Shown here piece after piece: positions 23,928-34,989 of a stretch of 64,000 nucleotides of DNA (within the stretch, counting starts at the first letter, position 1; every line of letters starts with the position of its first letter). Under the pieces are notes generated by a model that saw only the letters and a program-made list of their open reading frames with translations, was not told the DNA's origin and did no database searches. The stretch covers positions 7,983,192 through 8,047,191 of the forward strand of contig WARS01000014.1 in assembly GCA_008933995.1 (NCBI GenBank). Reading direction: 5' to 3'. The position numbers were made by a program, and so were the translations under genes. The DNA is from Datnioides undecimradiatus. Its lineage: Eukaryota > Chordata > Actinopteri > Lobotiformes > Datnioididae.

Positions 23928-24925
23928 GCAGTGAAAAGGCATTACTCCGGGCTCACGCAGGGGTCAGATCAGGGAGGGATGTCTGTCACACACACTAAGC
24001 GTGGACATAGTGATTTTTCTCCTCGTTGTCACCGCCGCCCCGACCACCATCAAACACTGAGCAGCCATAAACGCTGCGAAATGTCTTGGTGGCTCTCCAT
24101 CTTTCGAGCTTGTTACAAGGCCTGTGGAGTCAGTTCAGTCACATTAAATCCAAAAGTATTTGTCAAACGAAAACAGTTTTTCACTTGGCTCAGTGCGCTT
24201 TTTTACAGATGGTTCAGGGTAAAGGCGGAAGGTTCGGCCTGCAAGTACAGATGGTGCTTGTTTTGAAAAATATCTATATTCTTTGTAAAAATCTTTTAAG
24301 ATCAATGAGTCACTGCCATGTTAGTCCTGGAACATTTGTGTGATTACGGTAAACAAAAACCGTTTCTGGTGTGCGACTGTCTTTGCCTCCCCACCGCATT
24401 TCACACTGCCTCTGCTTTTCAGTGCAAAATGCTGATTGTAATATATTTTTAACAATATTAACAATTAGTAGAAAGTAACCAATTATCTTGCTCCATTTGT
24501 TCTTACTCCTAATATTAATTGATGCTCCCATACAGGTCAGAGATGACAAAACACAAGTGGGTGAACTCCCAGTGGAATATTATGTGCATATGAACTAAAC
24601 ATATTAATCTATGGCTTTGACTTAATAAATTAAACAGGCTTATGTGTATTAATGTCTCAGCCAAACTACTTTTGTAGCAATGTACATCTACAACAAGATA
24701 ACAGTTGCTATAATTAAGCAGCATATAAGACACATGAAGGTCAGTGAGATTTCCACAACACGTTCCTTCAAATGTTTCACAGTAAAAGTGTGGCTTGAGA
24801 GCTTTTATTTTGAAATGGATAGAGGAAGTGTTTGTATTACCTGTGACTTCAACAGGGCAGTCAGGAGCAGATCAAAATGAGGCTATATCCTAAAATATTA
24901 GCAACTGTACTTACAAAGGGAAGTA

Positions 24926-25003
24926 GAATTAAAGGCCTGTCTCTAATACAAGTCTGTTTAAAATAAAGGCCTGGGACCAGCTGCAGTTAAGGTAAATAAA
25001 AGC
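24926..25003 (-). repeat. GGCCTTTATT-type fish repeat, copy 1
   Basis: On the minus strand the segment reads GCTTTTATTTACC, then AGGCCTTTATTTT, then TATTAGAGACAGGCCTTT. The same words occur forward at 38328-38410. I recall this degenerate 'GGCCTTTATT' repeat from fish genomes but cannot name it. Confidence 0.45.
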
Positions 25004-25009
25004 TCATCT

Positions 25010-26275
25010 TTTACAGTGAGAGAATACAGAAATGAATCTTCCTACTCTGCAGTTCTCTGTTTCTCAACTTCATGTTTTGGTTACATCCAACAGATGAGTG
25101 TTTTCATCCAAAGCTGCCAGTAAACCAACTCTGCACCGCCTGCAATTAGTAACAATCTGGCGAACGTAGCAAGGTCAGTTCATTTTAAGTCTGCTGGAGC
25201 TGTAAATGGAAGGCTGCTCACTAACGCATTTGACAAAATAGACTTAAAGGGTGAGAATACGTCAGTGACTTGTTTACAGCCCGTTTTAATGCAGTTTTTC
25301 CAGTTTCCAGGCCTCTGAAAACAACATTTTACACACCTTGCTTACTTGTTAAACCCTATCATTATCTTATTTGCCCTAAAACTAAATGAAATATATGGCA
25401 TTATGTGTCCATCAATACCTGTCTGCTGGTTTACATTAGGATATCTCATCCGGCGTGTGGGTGGAGGAGATACCCGTGTCTACTCTTTTAAAACATCTGC
25501 TTCTTTTTGAAAATGCATGCGTCTCTTCCTGAGGACACTGCACAGAAAAAAAACCCCAAAACTGTAGAGAAAGAAAGAGTGGAAGAGGAAAAAGGTTAAC
25601 ATGGAGAGAAAAGGAGGTGAGGCGCAGGGAGCGATTGAGTTGGAGGCACAGAGAAAGATTGCATTGTGCTCAGCACCAAGGACACCACTGGCAACATGTC
25701 TTTATGCTTCTGTCACGACTCATCAACCTAAAATAGGCTCTTAATCAACAAGCGCACGGATGCAGAGAGCTGCTGGCCTTACGGACTCTCCGGCAGTAAG
25801 AGGAGAGGAACCGACAATGAAAATAGAAACAGAAAATAACATTAATGTAGTCATAATAAGATAATAAGGGCACTATTTAGCCTGATTCAGCTAGGTTGCT
25901 CTCCTCCTCTTACTCACTGTCAGACACTGGAGTACATGCATGCAGTACATGGAGTGCATTCATTTGAAACTTCATCGTGTTTCGCATCCAAAATTCATTT
26001 GATTTTACTTAAAATTTAAATTTAGATAAATCTGAAGTTATGAAATGGAAAAGATCTGATGGGGGTATCGATACCTGGCGGACTGTGTGACACATCTTTT
26101 TATAGAGCAGATCGAAGAATTACTGAATTCAAGTTAAATCAAAGGAGTGACATTAATAGCACTCTTTCATGTGACTGAACAGAGAGCTTTGTCTTCTCTG
26201 AGCTCTGTGTGGGTGCATTGGGTGGGTGTCCCCACGTGTGGTGGGTGATGTTCAATCTATCTTACCTATCTTGAT
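25010..26275. other. No gene seen; ordinary sequence
   Basis: No supported gene. A purine-rich run lies at 25560-25660. Nothing else stands out. Confidence 0.55.
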
Positions 26276-26280
26276 TTCAG

Positions 26281-26381
26281 GACAAGATGCGTTTTGCATC
26301 AGTAAGGAGGTACGGCCGGGGAGCTGGTGCAGAGCGTGAAATCCCAGGATTCCTCTCCCCAGGCCCGGAGGGAAGCTTCAG
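26281..26381 (+). other. Weak candidate exon with splice-like borders
   Basis: A pyrimidine-rich tract ending CTATCTTGATTTCAG precedes position 26281. The following frame is open, beginning DKMRFASVRRYGRGAGAERE and running about 47 codons. A CAG|GTCAGC donor-like site lies at 26381/26382. An inner GTAAGG at 26302 would instead give a 21-nt microexon (DKMRFAS). The frame is closed just upstream, as expected if the start is a splice junction. I do not recognise the peptide, the donor is only moderate, and no partner exon is identified. A chance match is the more likely reading. Confidence 0.15.
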
Positions 26382-26399
26382 GTCAGCAGGCCGGTGCGC

Positions 26400-27495
26400 T
26401 GGGATCAGATCAGTGCTCTGACTGCCAGACGAGAGGCTCAAAAGCCACCTCCAAACTTATCTTACCTTTTGGTCTGCAGGGAGGCTCCTCATCTGAAACC
26501 GTAACTGTCTCAGTCTCATCACCTCTGACACACACAGACCTGAATATTAATAAACTCTTTACATTAAACTGTTTGATGCTGATGAGGAATGTTACCAAGC
26601 ACATTTACTCAAGAGCTGCACTTGATGAACCCAAATGCAAGGCACTTCTAGATCACACGAGTATTTCTACTACCTGCTACTTAATACTTCTACTCAGTTA
26701 CATCTCAGACAGTCTTAGTTACTAGCTACTTTTCAGTTGCAGTCTTCCATACCTTCCAGTGAGAATTATGTGCCTTTAGATTTGGTGACTTCTTCAGCTA
26801 AATTAACAATTTAAGCTAGAAATACTTCTCATAGAGAACACAACTTCTTATCCACGATGGTGAAGCACAGCCACAAATGAAGTGAATAATCTGTTGAAAA
26901 GGTAATCTGTTTACTGCCGGTAAACTTCATACATACATATGTAATGTTAGGTTCCCGCGGTAATGTGCTGCACTTTAACAGCACAAACAAGGAGCGGCTA
27001 AGGGTCAGGGACAGAATATAATTGGATGCAGCGTCCTCAGAGTGTGTAGATGTGTGTTGCTGCCCTGCAGATGTCAGCTATCACGCTGATCTCGTAAAAT
27101 TAGACTCATCCCTTTGTCAAACAAACGCGCCGACGAATGAACGCGCACACGCAGCCGCATTTATGCTGCTTACCCTCTCCTCGACCCAATCCTTTGCCAT
27201 TTTCTCTCAAGCAACAGCCGATAATTCGCATGGCAGATTGTCTTAATCTTTCATTCAGGAACAAAAAAACAAAACAAAAGTCACGTGCTCATACTCACAA
27301 AATAGCCGGTAACCCTGTTTTCCCTCACACAGGTAAGGGGATGGAAGCAAGCTCTATTTTTATACCGCAGCTTTTATGTGCGTTCCAGATATTTACAAGT
27401 TATTCATAATGTAGTAAAGGAGCGTTTTTCACTGTCTGTTTACTTGGCTGTCACCAAATGTGAATGGACAGAGAGGGTCAAACTTTAGCCCGTCG
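26400..27495. other. No gene seen; ordinary sequence
   Basis: A plus-strand open frame of 132 residues (26327-26725) overlaps the candidate exon in another frame and resembles nothing known. No other feature is supported. Confidence 0.45.
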
Positions 27496-27501
27496 GCTCC
27501 G

Positions 27502-27567
27502 TGAGTCATCATCATGGGGAAAGGGCTAAAACCATGGGACTATTTTTGACAGCGGTGAGTTATAAAG
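27502..27567 (+). promoter_or_regulatory. AP-1, MEF2-like and TATA box group
   Basis: TGAGTCA (27502-27508, perfect AP-1 site), CTATTTTTGA (27540-27549, one base from the MEF2 consensus YTAWWWWTAR) and TATAAAG (27561-27567) lie in order, followed by a GC-rich segment where a start site near 27592 would fall. A pyrimidine tract ending TCTCTCTGTAG follows at about 27637. This could be an RNA polymerase II promoter, but no coding frame is attached and each motif is short. Confidence 0.22.
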
Positions 27568-27970
27568 GGAGGGGGCTGCTGCTCACGCTCGGCCCCACAG
27601 TTGACCCTGATGTTTATTTGTGATCGTCTCTCTGTAGATGGATTTTCTATAAGGTTCAGAAGCCTTGGATGAAGCCATCACTCCTAGTTACGTATTCTTT
27701 TTGGGAAGCGATCATTATCTGATATTCATTGCTCAAAATCTCCAACCATACCCGCTCTTCAGTGATGTGTAATTACAGTGTCAGGATAGATGAGCGTGGC
27801 TGACAGTTCATATCTTCTTTTGTGGGGGAACTGAGCAGAGAGGACTTGTCAGTGATCTGCATGACTAGCCAGCAGTAAAGGACCATTTATATGTGGCACA
27901 CAGTTGGCTGAAGGTTGCAGAGGATAGGAGGGGACAGGTAAAGTGGAAAAAGCAGCACTTACTGACACTA

Positions 27971-28366
27971 GCTGTGTTTCCATCTATGTATTTTTATGCT
28001 GATGTCGAAGTGTCGCATGAAAAAGGTTTGATAGAAAAAGGCAAAATCTGAAAAACGAAAAGGTTTTTACGGTTGCTTGACGTAGAGATGATGATGGTGA
28101 GGATGGAAACCTTTTCTGAGTAAGTTCTGACTCCGCACAGATCTGAGGTTACCTCCATCTTATTAATACATGAAACAAACAGAAATGTCATATTTCTGTT
28201 GTGTTGTCTTCAAGATTTTCTGTTGTTTGAGGGTCAGTTGGTGCGTTTTATTGCGCCCTCTTCCTCTGCAGTGGCGTGATGCATGGTGGTGTGACCACCT
28301 CCTGCATTTTTCAGTTAACCTCAAAATCTCCCAATAATAGCACAATGGTTGTGGATGGAAACAAGC
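27971..28366. mobile_element. Miniature inverted-repeat element, GTTTCCATC ends
   Basis: The left end GCTGTGTTTCCATC (27971-27984) is mirrored by GATGGAAACAAGC at 28354-28366. Internal words such as GGCAAAATCTGAAAAACG and GCCCTCTTCCTCTGCAGTGG match a fish miniature element that I recall from memory. The length is about 396 bp, there is no reading frame, and it would depend on a transposase elsewhere. I see no clean target-site duplication, so the superfamily stays open. It shares its end sequence with the element at 34841-34987. Confidence 0.65.
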
Positions 28367-28369
28367 TTT

Positions 28370-29570
28370 CATTCACATTTATTTCCACCAACTGCTGCAA
28401 GATTTGTTTCAAATTTGTAAAAAAAATTGAATGGAAGCCAAGCTAATGTCATTAAAAACCAACACAAAACAAGAAAACTAATAATAAGAAGAAGAAAAGT
28501 AAAGTGCAAAAGTTATTGCTGTTGTTGCAAAGTTCTCTTGGGCTTTGTTGATTGTTTTTTTTTCACTTTAACAAAGTTTTTTGTTATATTGGATAAATGG
28601 CAGCAATAATTGAGGTGGCATTGCCATTTTGTTCAATGCATGTGTACGTTCTTGTTAGTATTGATGTTTTTTGATGTGTTTTTATTACTTTAATCCTGGA
28701 TTAGAAGCTGCTCCAAAAGTTAAAAAGTATAATGTGTTTTAAATACGCCACATATTTGAATGCATTATTCCTATAAACCAAACAATTAAATAAACACTGC
28801 ATAAGATAAATGTATAATTAAGAAAAAAATATATAATCTTATGATGACTCACCCACATACAATGAACTTTTTCTAAAACAGGCCTTGCAAACCAGATATA
28901 TATTCATGCAAACTACTGGAGTGAAACTCAGTCTGACAGGAGTTGTTACAGGTGCAGGGAGCCATACATCACTTTCAGAGATGAACTTTTCAGGAGAGTT
29001 TTGACATTTGAAAAGGGTTATGAGGTCACTACGGGAGGACTTAAACATTATTTAAAACAATCTCTCTTAATCACCTCCTGTAATGTGTAAGGTGGTTACA
29101 GGCCACTCGCTACAGGAGATGTATTGAAAAGCAAAAGCAATGCTAATCTGCCAGTTACCATCACAGTGGGGACTTGGGTGTGGATCTGAGTCTGTTCACA
29201 TGGTTAGAAGAGAAAACCACAAAGTGGAGCAGGTTGACAGTAGATGTTTTTTGGGGGGTGCGCGTGTTGCCATGGCTCGTGTCAGAATATCAGATTATTC
29301 CTCAAGATAAACTATTCCTAGCCTGTGACATCCATTCAGAAACATGACAAGAAGGCCCTGTGGACTGTACATCTGCCAGGTTCCTGTTATGCTTGGTGAC
29401 TGTGTGTGTGTGTGTGGTTGCTTTACATAACAAAGCCAGGGCCTTAAATGTATAATGGTTGGTGTAGATTAAAAGGCTAAGATACATGGAAGCTACCACA
29501 GTTAATCAAATATTAATAGAGCACATGCACACCTCCTTGTTATGAATCACAGCACGAGACAGCCAACATA
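28370..29570. other. No gene seen; AT-rich sequence
   Basis: AT-rich, with a T-rich run at 28550-28560 and short A runs. No supported gene or recognised element. Confidence 0.55.
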
Positions 29571-29575
29571 CAATT

Positions 29576-29640
29576 ATGCAAATGTTTACGCGGTTAATGT
29601 TTACTCCCACACTTAGACTCTTAATCAAGTGGTATTAATT
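29576..29640 (+). promoter_or_regulatory. Dense POU/FOX/NKX2-like motif cluster
   Basis: Within 65 bp there are an octamer ATGCAAAT (29576-29583), two forkhead consensus sites TGTTTAC (29583-29589, overlapping the octamer, and 29598-29604), TCAAGTGG (29625-29632, NKX2-class) and TTAATT (29635-29640, homeodomain core). All read on the plus strand. Such packing is typical of developmental enhancers. Conservation cannot be judged from one sequence. Confidence 0.35.
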
Positions 29641-29778
29641 TCAAATTCATCCTGTTTATCCTGCAAGAGGCAGTGCAAGGAAACATAAAGGAAAGCCCCA
29701 TCTTTACACAAGGGTAACCTGAGTTGGGACAACAGGAAGAACTACCATGCACTGTAAACAACAGAACCTCAAGAGTCT

Positions 29779-30062
29779 ACTAGCATGCTAGCAGCTCAGT
29801 TAGATAGTACTTAGGCACAGCTAGCTAAGTGCTAATGTCAGCATGCCAGCATACTGGCATTTAGGAGGTATTATGTTTACCATCTTTATTTAGCATGTTA
29901 GCTTATGGAATATCATTAGTTTAGAAGTTATTTTGGTCCTAAACCAACAAACAAACTGGATGGTGGTGATAAATGAAACTCCAGGTGATCACCAAAGTAC
30001 CGCTGCACCATCCATCCTGATGGGAACGTGACTGTGTGTACCAATTTGCCAAAAGATCCATT
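29779..30062 (+). mobile_element. GCTAAC-type fish interspersed repeat, copy 3
   Basis: Forward orientation. CTAGCATGCTAGCAGC and TTTAGCATGTTAGC open it, GGATGGTGGTGATAAATG sits near 29959, and GGTGATCACCAAAGTACC is followed by CCATCCTGATGGGAACGTG near 29986-30030. The order of words matches copies 1, 2 and 4. It is non-coding and old. Confidence 0.6.
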
Positions 30063-30069
30063 TAAAAGA

Positions 30070-32810
30070 TTAGATGTTCATACTGGTTGTTTTCAGCTGC
30101 TGCCTCTTCAAACTTAAAGTCTTCTCATTCAAATCAGCTGAGTATTGAAGAGAGCTAACTCTAGATTTGTTTGGCACAAGTCACAGTAGTGAAGCTTGCC
30201 CATATTTGTTTCCTGTGGGACGTGCGGCATAGTGAGGTGTATCAACTCTCCAGAAAAAGCAGCAGTTTTATCACATTAGCTCTTTGGATTGGCATGTCTT
30301 GGCCACCGTACCTGGCTCACATTCTGTACAGTGCTCACTAAAAGGATGGAGTTTCACCCCCAGACATTCGGAAGTGCAGCAGAGACACACATTCAGGCAA
30401 GACAGAGGTACATGACTCAGCAGTGACAAGTTCTTGAAGTCTTGGATCAGAGGATGCACTCGATTGGAACCTAATGCTGTTGATCTGAACCACTTAACCA
30501 GTGTCTGCTTCAACACAAAAAGTTGCAAATGTTCCTTCTGTGTGTTCATACTTCTTCTGGACTTCTGTCTGAATGGTGCATCCGACGTGTGCTACATCTG
30601 GATCAAATGACTTGCTCAAATAAACCAGACCTCGTGCAATGCTGGCGTGTGTGTTGCACTGAAAGGATGGAGTTTCACTACCAAACACTCAGCAGAGGGA
30701 AGTCAAGCCCACCAACAAAGGCACATGTGCATGAGCAACAGCACCTACACCTCGGGATCCTGTTTTAGGCTACAGAGAGGAGAAAATGACGCAGCTGAGC
30801 ATAATGCAGGTGAAGTGAAGTACTGACTCCACTGCGTGTCTGCTCAGTGCAGTGAGTGAGGTCATGTTCTGTCATGTCTTTTGCATTGTCTTACAGCACA
30901 TAACCAATACTCTGAGACCCTCTGAAAACACTTAAAGCCAGGGGTGGAAAGAAAAGCAACACCGGCTCTGTGAGGTAACATTGTCTTTACCTGAGCCCAG
31001 CAGCTGCTAGATACACTGAGCTATCCTAGTGATTCCCTACATAATTGGTTTCATGTGTGAGTCTAGAGTGCGTGTACTTTGCACTTTTTAATTCAGGTGA
31101 GTAGGTTTTCTTGGGTGCCGGCCCAGGTGCAATGGGTAGGTGGGTGGGTGGCTGCAGGATTCCTGTGAACTACCCTTGTGGCCGCAGACGGAACTGATGA
31201 AAGGGTAGAAGAAGATGTTGAAAAGTGTTGATGTAGAGCTGAATGATGGGCTGGTTATGATTTACAGCATACTTGTTCGTGACTTTGTAGAGATGTTATC
31301 GCATAAAGTCGTCTACTGTAAGATGCGTTTGCCAAGCAGTTGTGTGATTTCATTTACCCATGAAAGCTAAGTTGGTGCATTGCAGTAAAACACAGTTGGA
31401 GGGCTGCTGCTGTTGGCTTGAACTGGGGTTGGAGCTCAAGGGGGTCATCAGGCATTTGGTCCTCACTGGGAAAGGGAAATCCATTTCTAATTGCAGGACT
31501 GTGTAGGACTGCACGTCCTAATAATGCTGCAGGCCCTCTCTGGGTGGTAGAGCAGTTGTTCCCCCCCGTGGCACTGAGGCACATCTATTTCCCCTTCAGT
31601 GAGCCAATGGTTTGCGCTATACCCCAGAGTCAGCCCAGCTTTGCTGTATATTACAGGGTCCCTGCTGTGTGCTCTGGGCTTTTACAAAGAGGGTGTGTGG
31701 CCATGTTTTCAACAGGTATCTTTCATTACCTGAGGGTACAACGCATGTCAGCTGGGGTTCTCAAAGGTGCACAACTCACAAATGAACAAATGAGTTTCAC
31801 AGTGCAGGCTAACCTGGCAGCCAGCTATCCCAACCCACACATTTCTTATAGCTGATGGATGCAGTTGGCAATCTTATTCATTAAAGGCTGTCTTAGTCGA
31901 TTTTTGCTGACTTAAGGGCAGAAGTAGTAAACGCACCTGCGCTGGCTTCACCAGATGTCCATAAGCTAGCCAATTGCTGTCTCCGACCTCCAGCAGGCAC
32001 CATCATTGTTTGCTGAACTAAATACAGTTCAGAACAACAACACTGGTAAGTTCATACCTTATGAAGTTGCTATTGTGTAAATGTTCCAAAAGTATTTATT
32101 CACACAACAAGCTGCTTTCATTTGACATGTTTTTGATGACCCAAATTATGTCGTTCCAATATTCACCCTACTTTTAGCTCCTCTATGGTCTCCACCAGCT
32201 CATACGGGAAATATCTGTCTCTACAACATTTTATGCCTATGATATTGTGCATGATGTGACCATGTTTGTGCCATAATGAGTGTCTGGACACGTAAGACAT
32301 ACTTTAATTCCAGTGACTCAGCCCTCATAAATTATGTTCAGGTCATTCTTAAAATGTTCTCAGAGAATATTCACACGCTATTCATGCATCCAGATTTAAA
32401 CTGTACAACTCCACAGTAAAAATAACATTAACTGCAAATAATAATAAATATTTTTTGGAGTAAAACAATACTCAATAGGTAGGCCGTATTCCAGTACTAA
32501 GTACAACAAAAGTTTAAATATCATTGATATAATTTAACTTAAGATTAATCACATAACCAGTACCAAGTAAAGCTATTACAGGTCTAACTAACCCATTAAA
32601 GCTATGTCCTCAAATGAAAACCAGGCTAATTATTCCTGGTTGGATGTAGCTGAGCCATAAATGGAGCAATGCCATGTGTTAGCCACTCTGCTTGCAGGTC
32701 AACTCGGGTAGTCTTTACTGTACCTGACACAAACATGCACATAGACAAACTTCACGTCCGCTAAAACTGATGCAGCTGCCTTTAATTCAGAAACTGCTCT
32801 CTGACTTTCA
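30070..32810. other. No gene seen; one local duplication
   Basis: The exact 17-mer AAAGGATGGAGTTTCAC occurs at 30341-30357 and 30662-30678, with weaker similarity on both sides, so a 321-bp-offset duplication is likely. GGGTAGGTGGGTGGGTGG lies at 31134-31151. A 145-codon plus frame (31418-31855) has no recognisable domain. Nothing else is supported. Confidence 0.45.
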
Positions 32811-32814
32811 GTGT

Positions 32815-32985
32815 TTTTTATGTATTCTCTTATTCTATTAAACATATTTTTATTTTTTTATTATTTTACTTTCTTTCCATCTTCCTTTGAAATGATTTGT
32901 TTCATCTTGATGTCTTTTATGTTTTATGTAAAGGACTTTGAATCGCCTGTTGAAATGTGCTGTACAGATAAACTAATCTGACTTC
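32815..32985 (+). mobile_element. 3' end of a fish interspersed repeat (TGTAAAGxACTTTGAATxGCC type)
   Basis: A T-rich stretch is followed by TTTATGTAAAGGACTTTGAA, then TGAAATGTGCTGTACAGATA and AAACTAATCTGACTT. I recall a near-identical 3' end, reading 'AAATGTGCTATACAAATAAACTTGCC', dispersed through many fish genomes and untranslated regions. The original AATAAA signal has decayed to GATAAA. Family and full length are unknown. Confidence 0.55.
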
Positions 32986-34103
32986 ATGATTATTTTTGAC
33001 GATAATAACAATAAATGTCATTTTGCATGGAACCTTTTAGTCAAGAACTGCAGCTCAATGCCCTTCAAGAAGTCATAGCAAAACAGCACTGATGAATAGA
33101 GACACTCTAAGAGTACGGGCATGATGCATTTAATGCTATAGTGCTGTGGGAGAGTTGATTCTATCTGCCTTGCCGCTGTTGGCACTCAGCCTCTCTCTTT
33201 CTCTCTCTGTCAATGCAATGTTTCTCTTGTTCTGCTGTTGATCTCACAACAGATATTGCTCACAGCTGCTGCTCTTTACTGTACTATTCTACATTCAGGA
33301 AGAGCAGAGCTGTCTGAAAACAGTTTGATAGACACTCATATTAGGAGTGCATCGCATCCTGCGAAAGAAAGGTCGCACCAACCACAGCTTTGTTCTGAAG
33401 CAACGCTCTCCTCGAGTTTGCTACTGAAAAGTGACACTGAAGCGTCTCGAGTGAGGTCACACACAAATGAAGTGTGACTCCGTGCTCGATGTATTCCAGG
33501 TGATGATGCTGCAGTGATCCAGGGAGCTTTCTTCAAACCCAGACCATCCCATGTAAGATGTGCGGACCACCTTTTCTTCACACGCTTTGGTCAAGTGAAC
33601 ATCTGAAAGTCCATCGCAGAACACTGTAAAAGAGCCCATGGTGCATGACCTTCAAGGAATCAGGTACTTGATCACACACATACGCTCTTACGCAGGTATT
33701 GCCTCCTGTTAGAAATATGTTTGTCAAACTGGGTGTGAACAGGTGGATGGCATGTTGGATTACAAGGTCCTCCACTTAGATGATTTAGACTCATATCCGT
33801 CCCGCTGTACACATGCGGCCAGTAAATTAAAAAGCTAAGCACCTGCAAGAACTGAGGAAGGTTTTCCCAAGGCCTTCTGTAATGGACTGGACCATGAGTG
33901 ATGCCCATCACCAGGTGGAATCCTGCGCAGTTCAGCAACAGCTACGTAAGGATTCATTTCTGGGTGCTAAATATGTCAAATTGCGGTGTTCTAGGTTTAT
34001 TTAGTAAAATAGTTTCAGAGGAAATTAGTTTTCTCACTGCTCCTGAGAGAAACGATTTTTGGTTTTATGCATTTATCATCGGACAGTGACGATATATTCA
34101 CCC

Positions 34104-34119
34104 CTCTCTCTCTCTCTCC
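34104..34119. repeat. (CT)n tract
   Basis: Eight CT units within a pyrimidine run. Confidence 0.9.
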
Positions 34120-34285
34120 CTGTCCTTGCTGTACCAGTGTACTGAATATGAATGAAGCAGGGGCAGTGCATGCATATCAATGTGTTCTTAATAAATTATG
34201 AACCAGATGTAGAGAGAAAGCAGCAGAACAGGCCTCTGCTTCCTGCTGTGTGGCCAAGAATTCACTCCAGACAAAGAAAAAAATG

Positions 34286-34314
<29 letters not shown>
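34286..34314. repeat. (CA)n microsatellite, 29 bp
   Basis: About 14 pure CA units. Confidence 0.97.
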
Positions 34315-34316
<2 letters not shown>

Positions 34317-34840
34317 CTAAATAAAAAGGCAATTCTGTTTTCAAAAGCAAATTTCTTGCAAAGTAATATTTTAGATTATTTTTAATATATCTTTAAGCAT
34401 TTAAAGACCCGCCTGCCTCACCTTGACATGCCCGTTTATTCTATGCATCACTGTCATCATGGTTGCTGTGTGAAAACATAGAACATGAAACAATTCCTCC
34501 GTTGTTGATGCTTTGAAAACCCCTGGGGTATATTACAGATTACACAACTTGATTTATTGCTAACACTCCTGCAGTTAAAAAACTCCTCTGGTTTAGCTTT
34601 GTGTGAACGTGATGCCACATTACATGCTCTAGGCTAAACTACAGAGTAGCTTTGAGGGTCCAGTTCACCTCGCTGCTGGGTGATTTGGCGATTTGTCTTA
34701 TTGGGCATCAACAGTCTGTAGAACAGGAAGCAATCTGTGAAATACTGCTGCTGGAATGACCCTCAACAACACAGATCTCAAGTTTTGTCTGCTCCTATTG
34801 GTTGTCTTCTTAGGTACAGACCATTCACTTGTGGTTAGAT

Positions 34841-34987
34841 CTGTTTCCATATGTTTTTATATTGATGCAGTAACATTTTCACTTCAGCAAAGAGTAAAAA
34901 CGTCTTTGGAATATACAGATTTTTAAAATTCTGGTCTTATCGTGCAACTTTTTTTTTCATGCAAAATTCAAAAACACATAGAAACAG
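34841..34987. mobile_element. 147-bp miniature inverted-repeat element, CTGTTTCCAT ends
   Basis: CTGTTTCCATATGTTTTT (34841-34858) faces its inverted counterpart at 34970-34987, which reads AAAAACACATAGAAACAG; the arms agree at 16 of 18 positions. No reading frame. Its ends match those of the larger element at 27971-28366, so the two probably used the same transposase. Flanks (AGAT | ATGC) give no clear target duplication. Confidence 0.7.
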
Positions 34988-34989
34988 AT

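Noticed and set aside
31418-31855. 145-codon plus-strand open frame
   Set aside because: No family resemblance, ordinary composition, no splice or promoter evidence.
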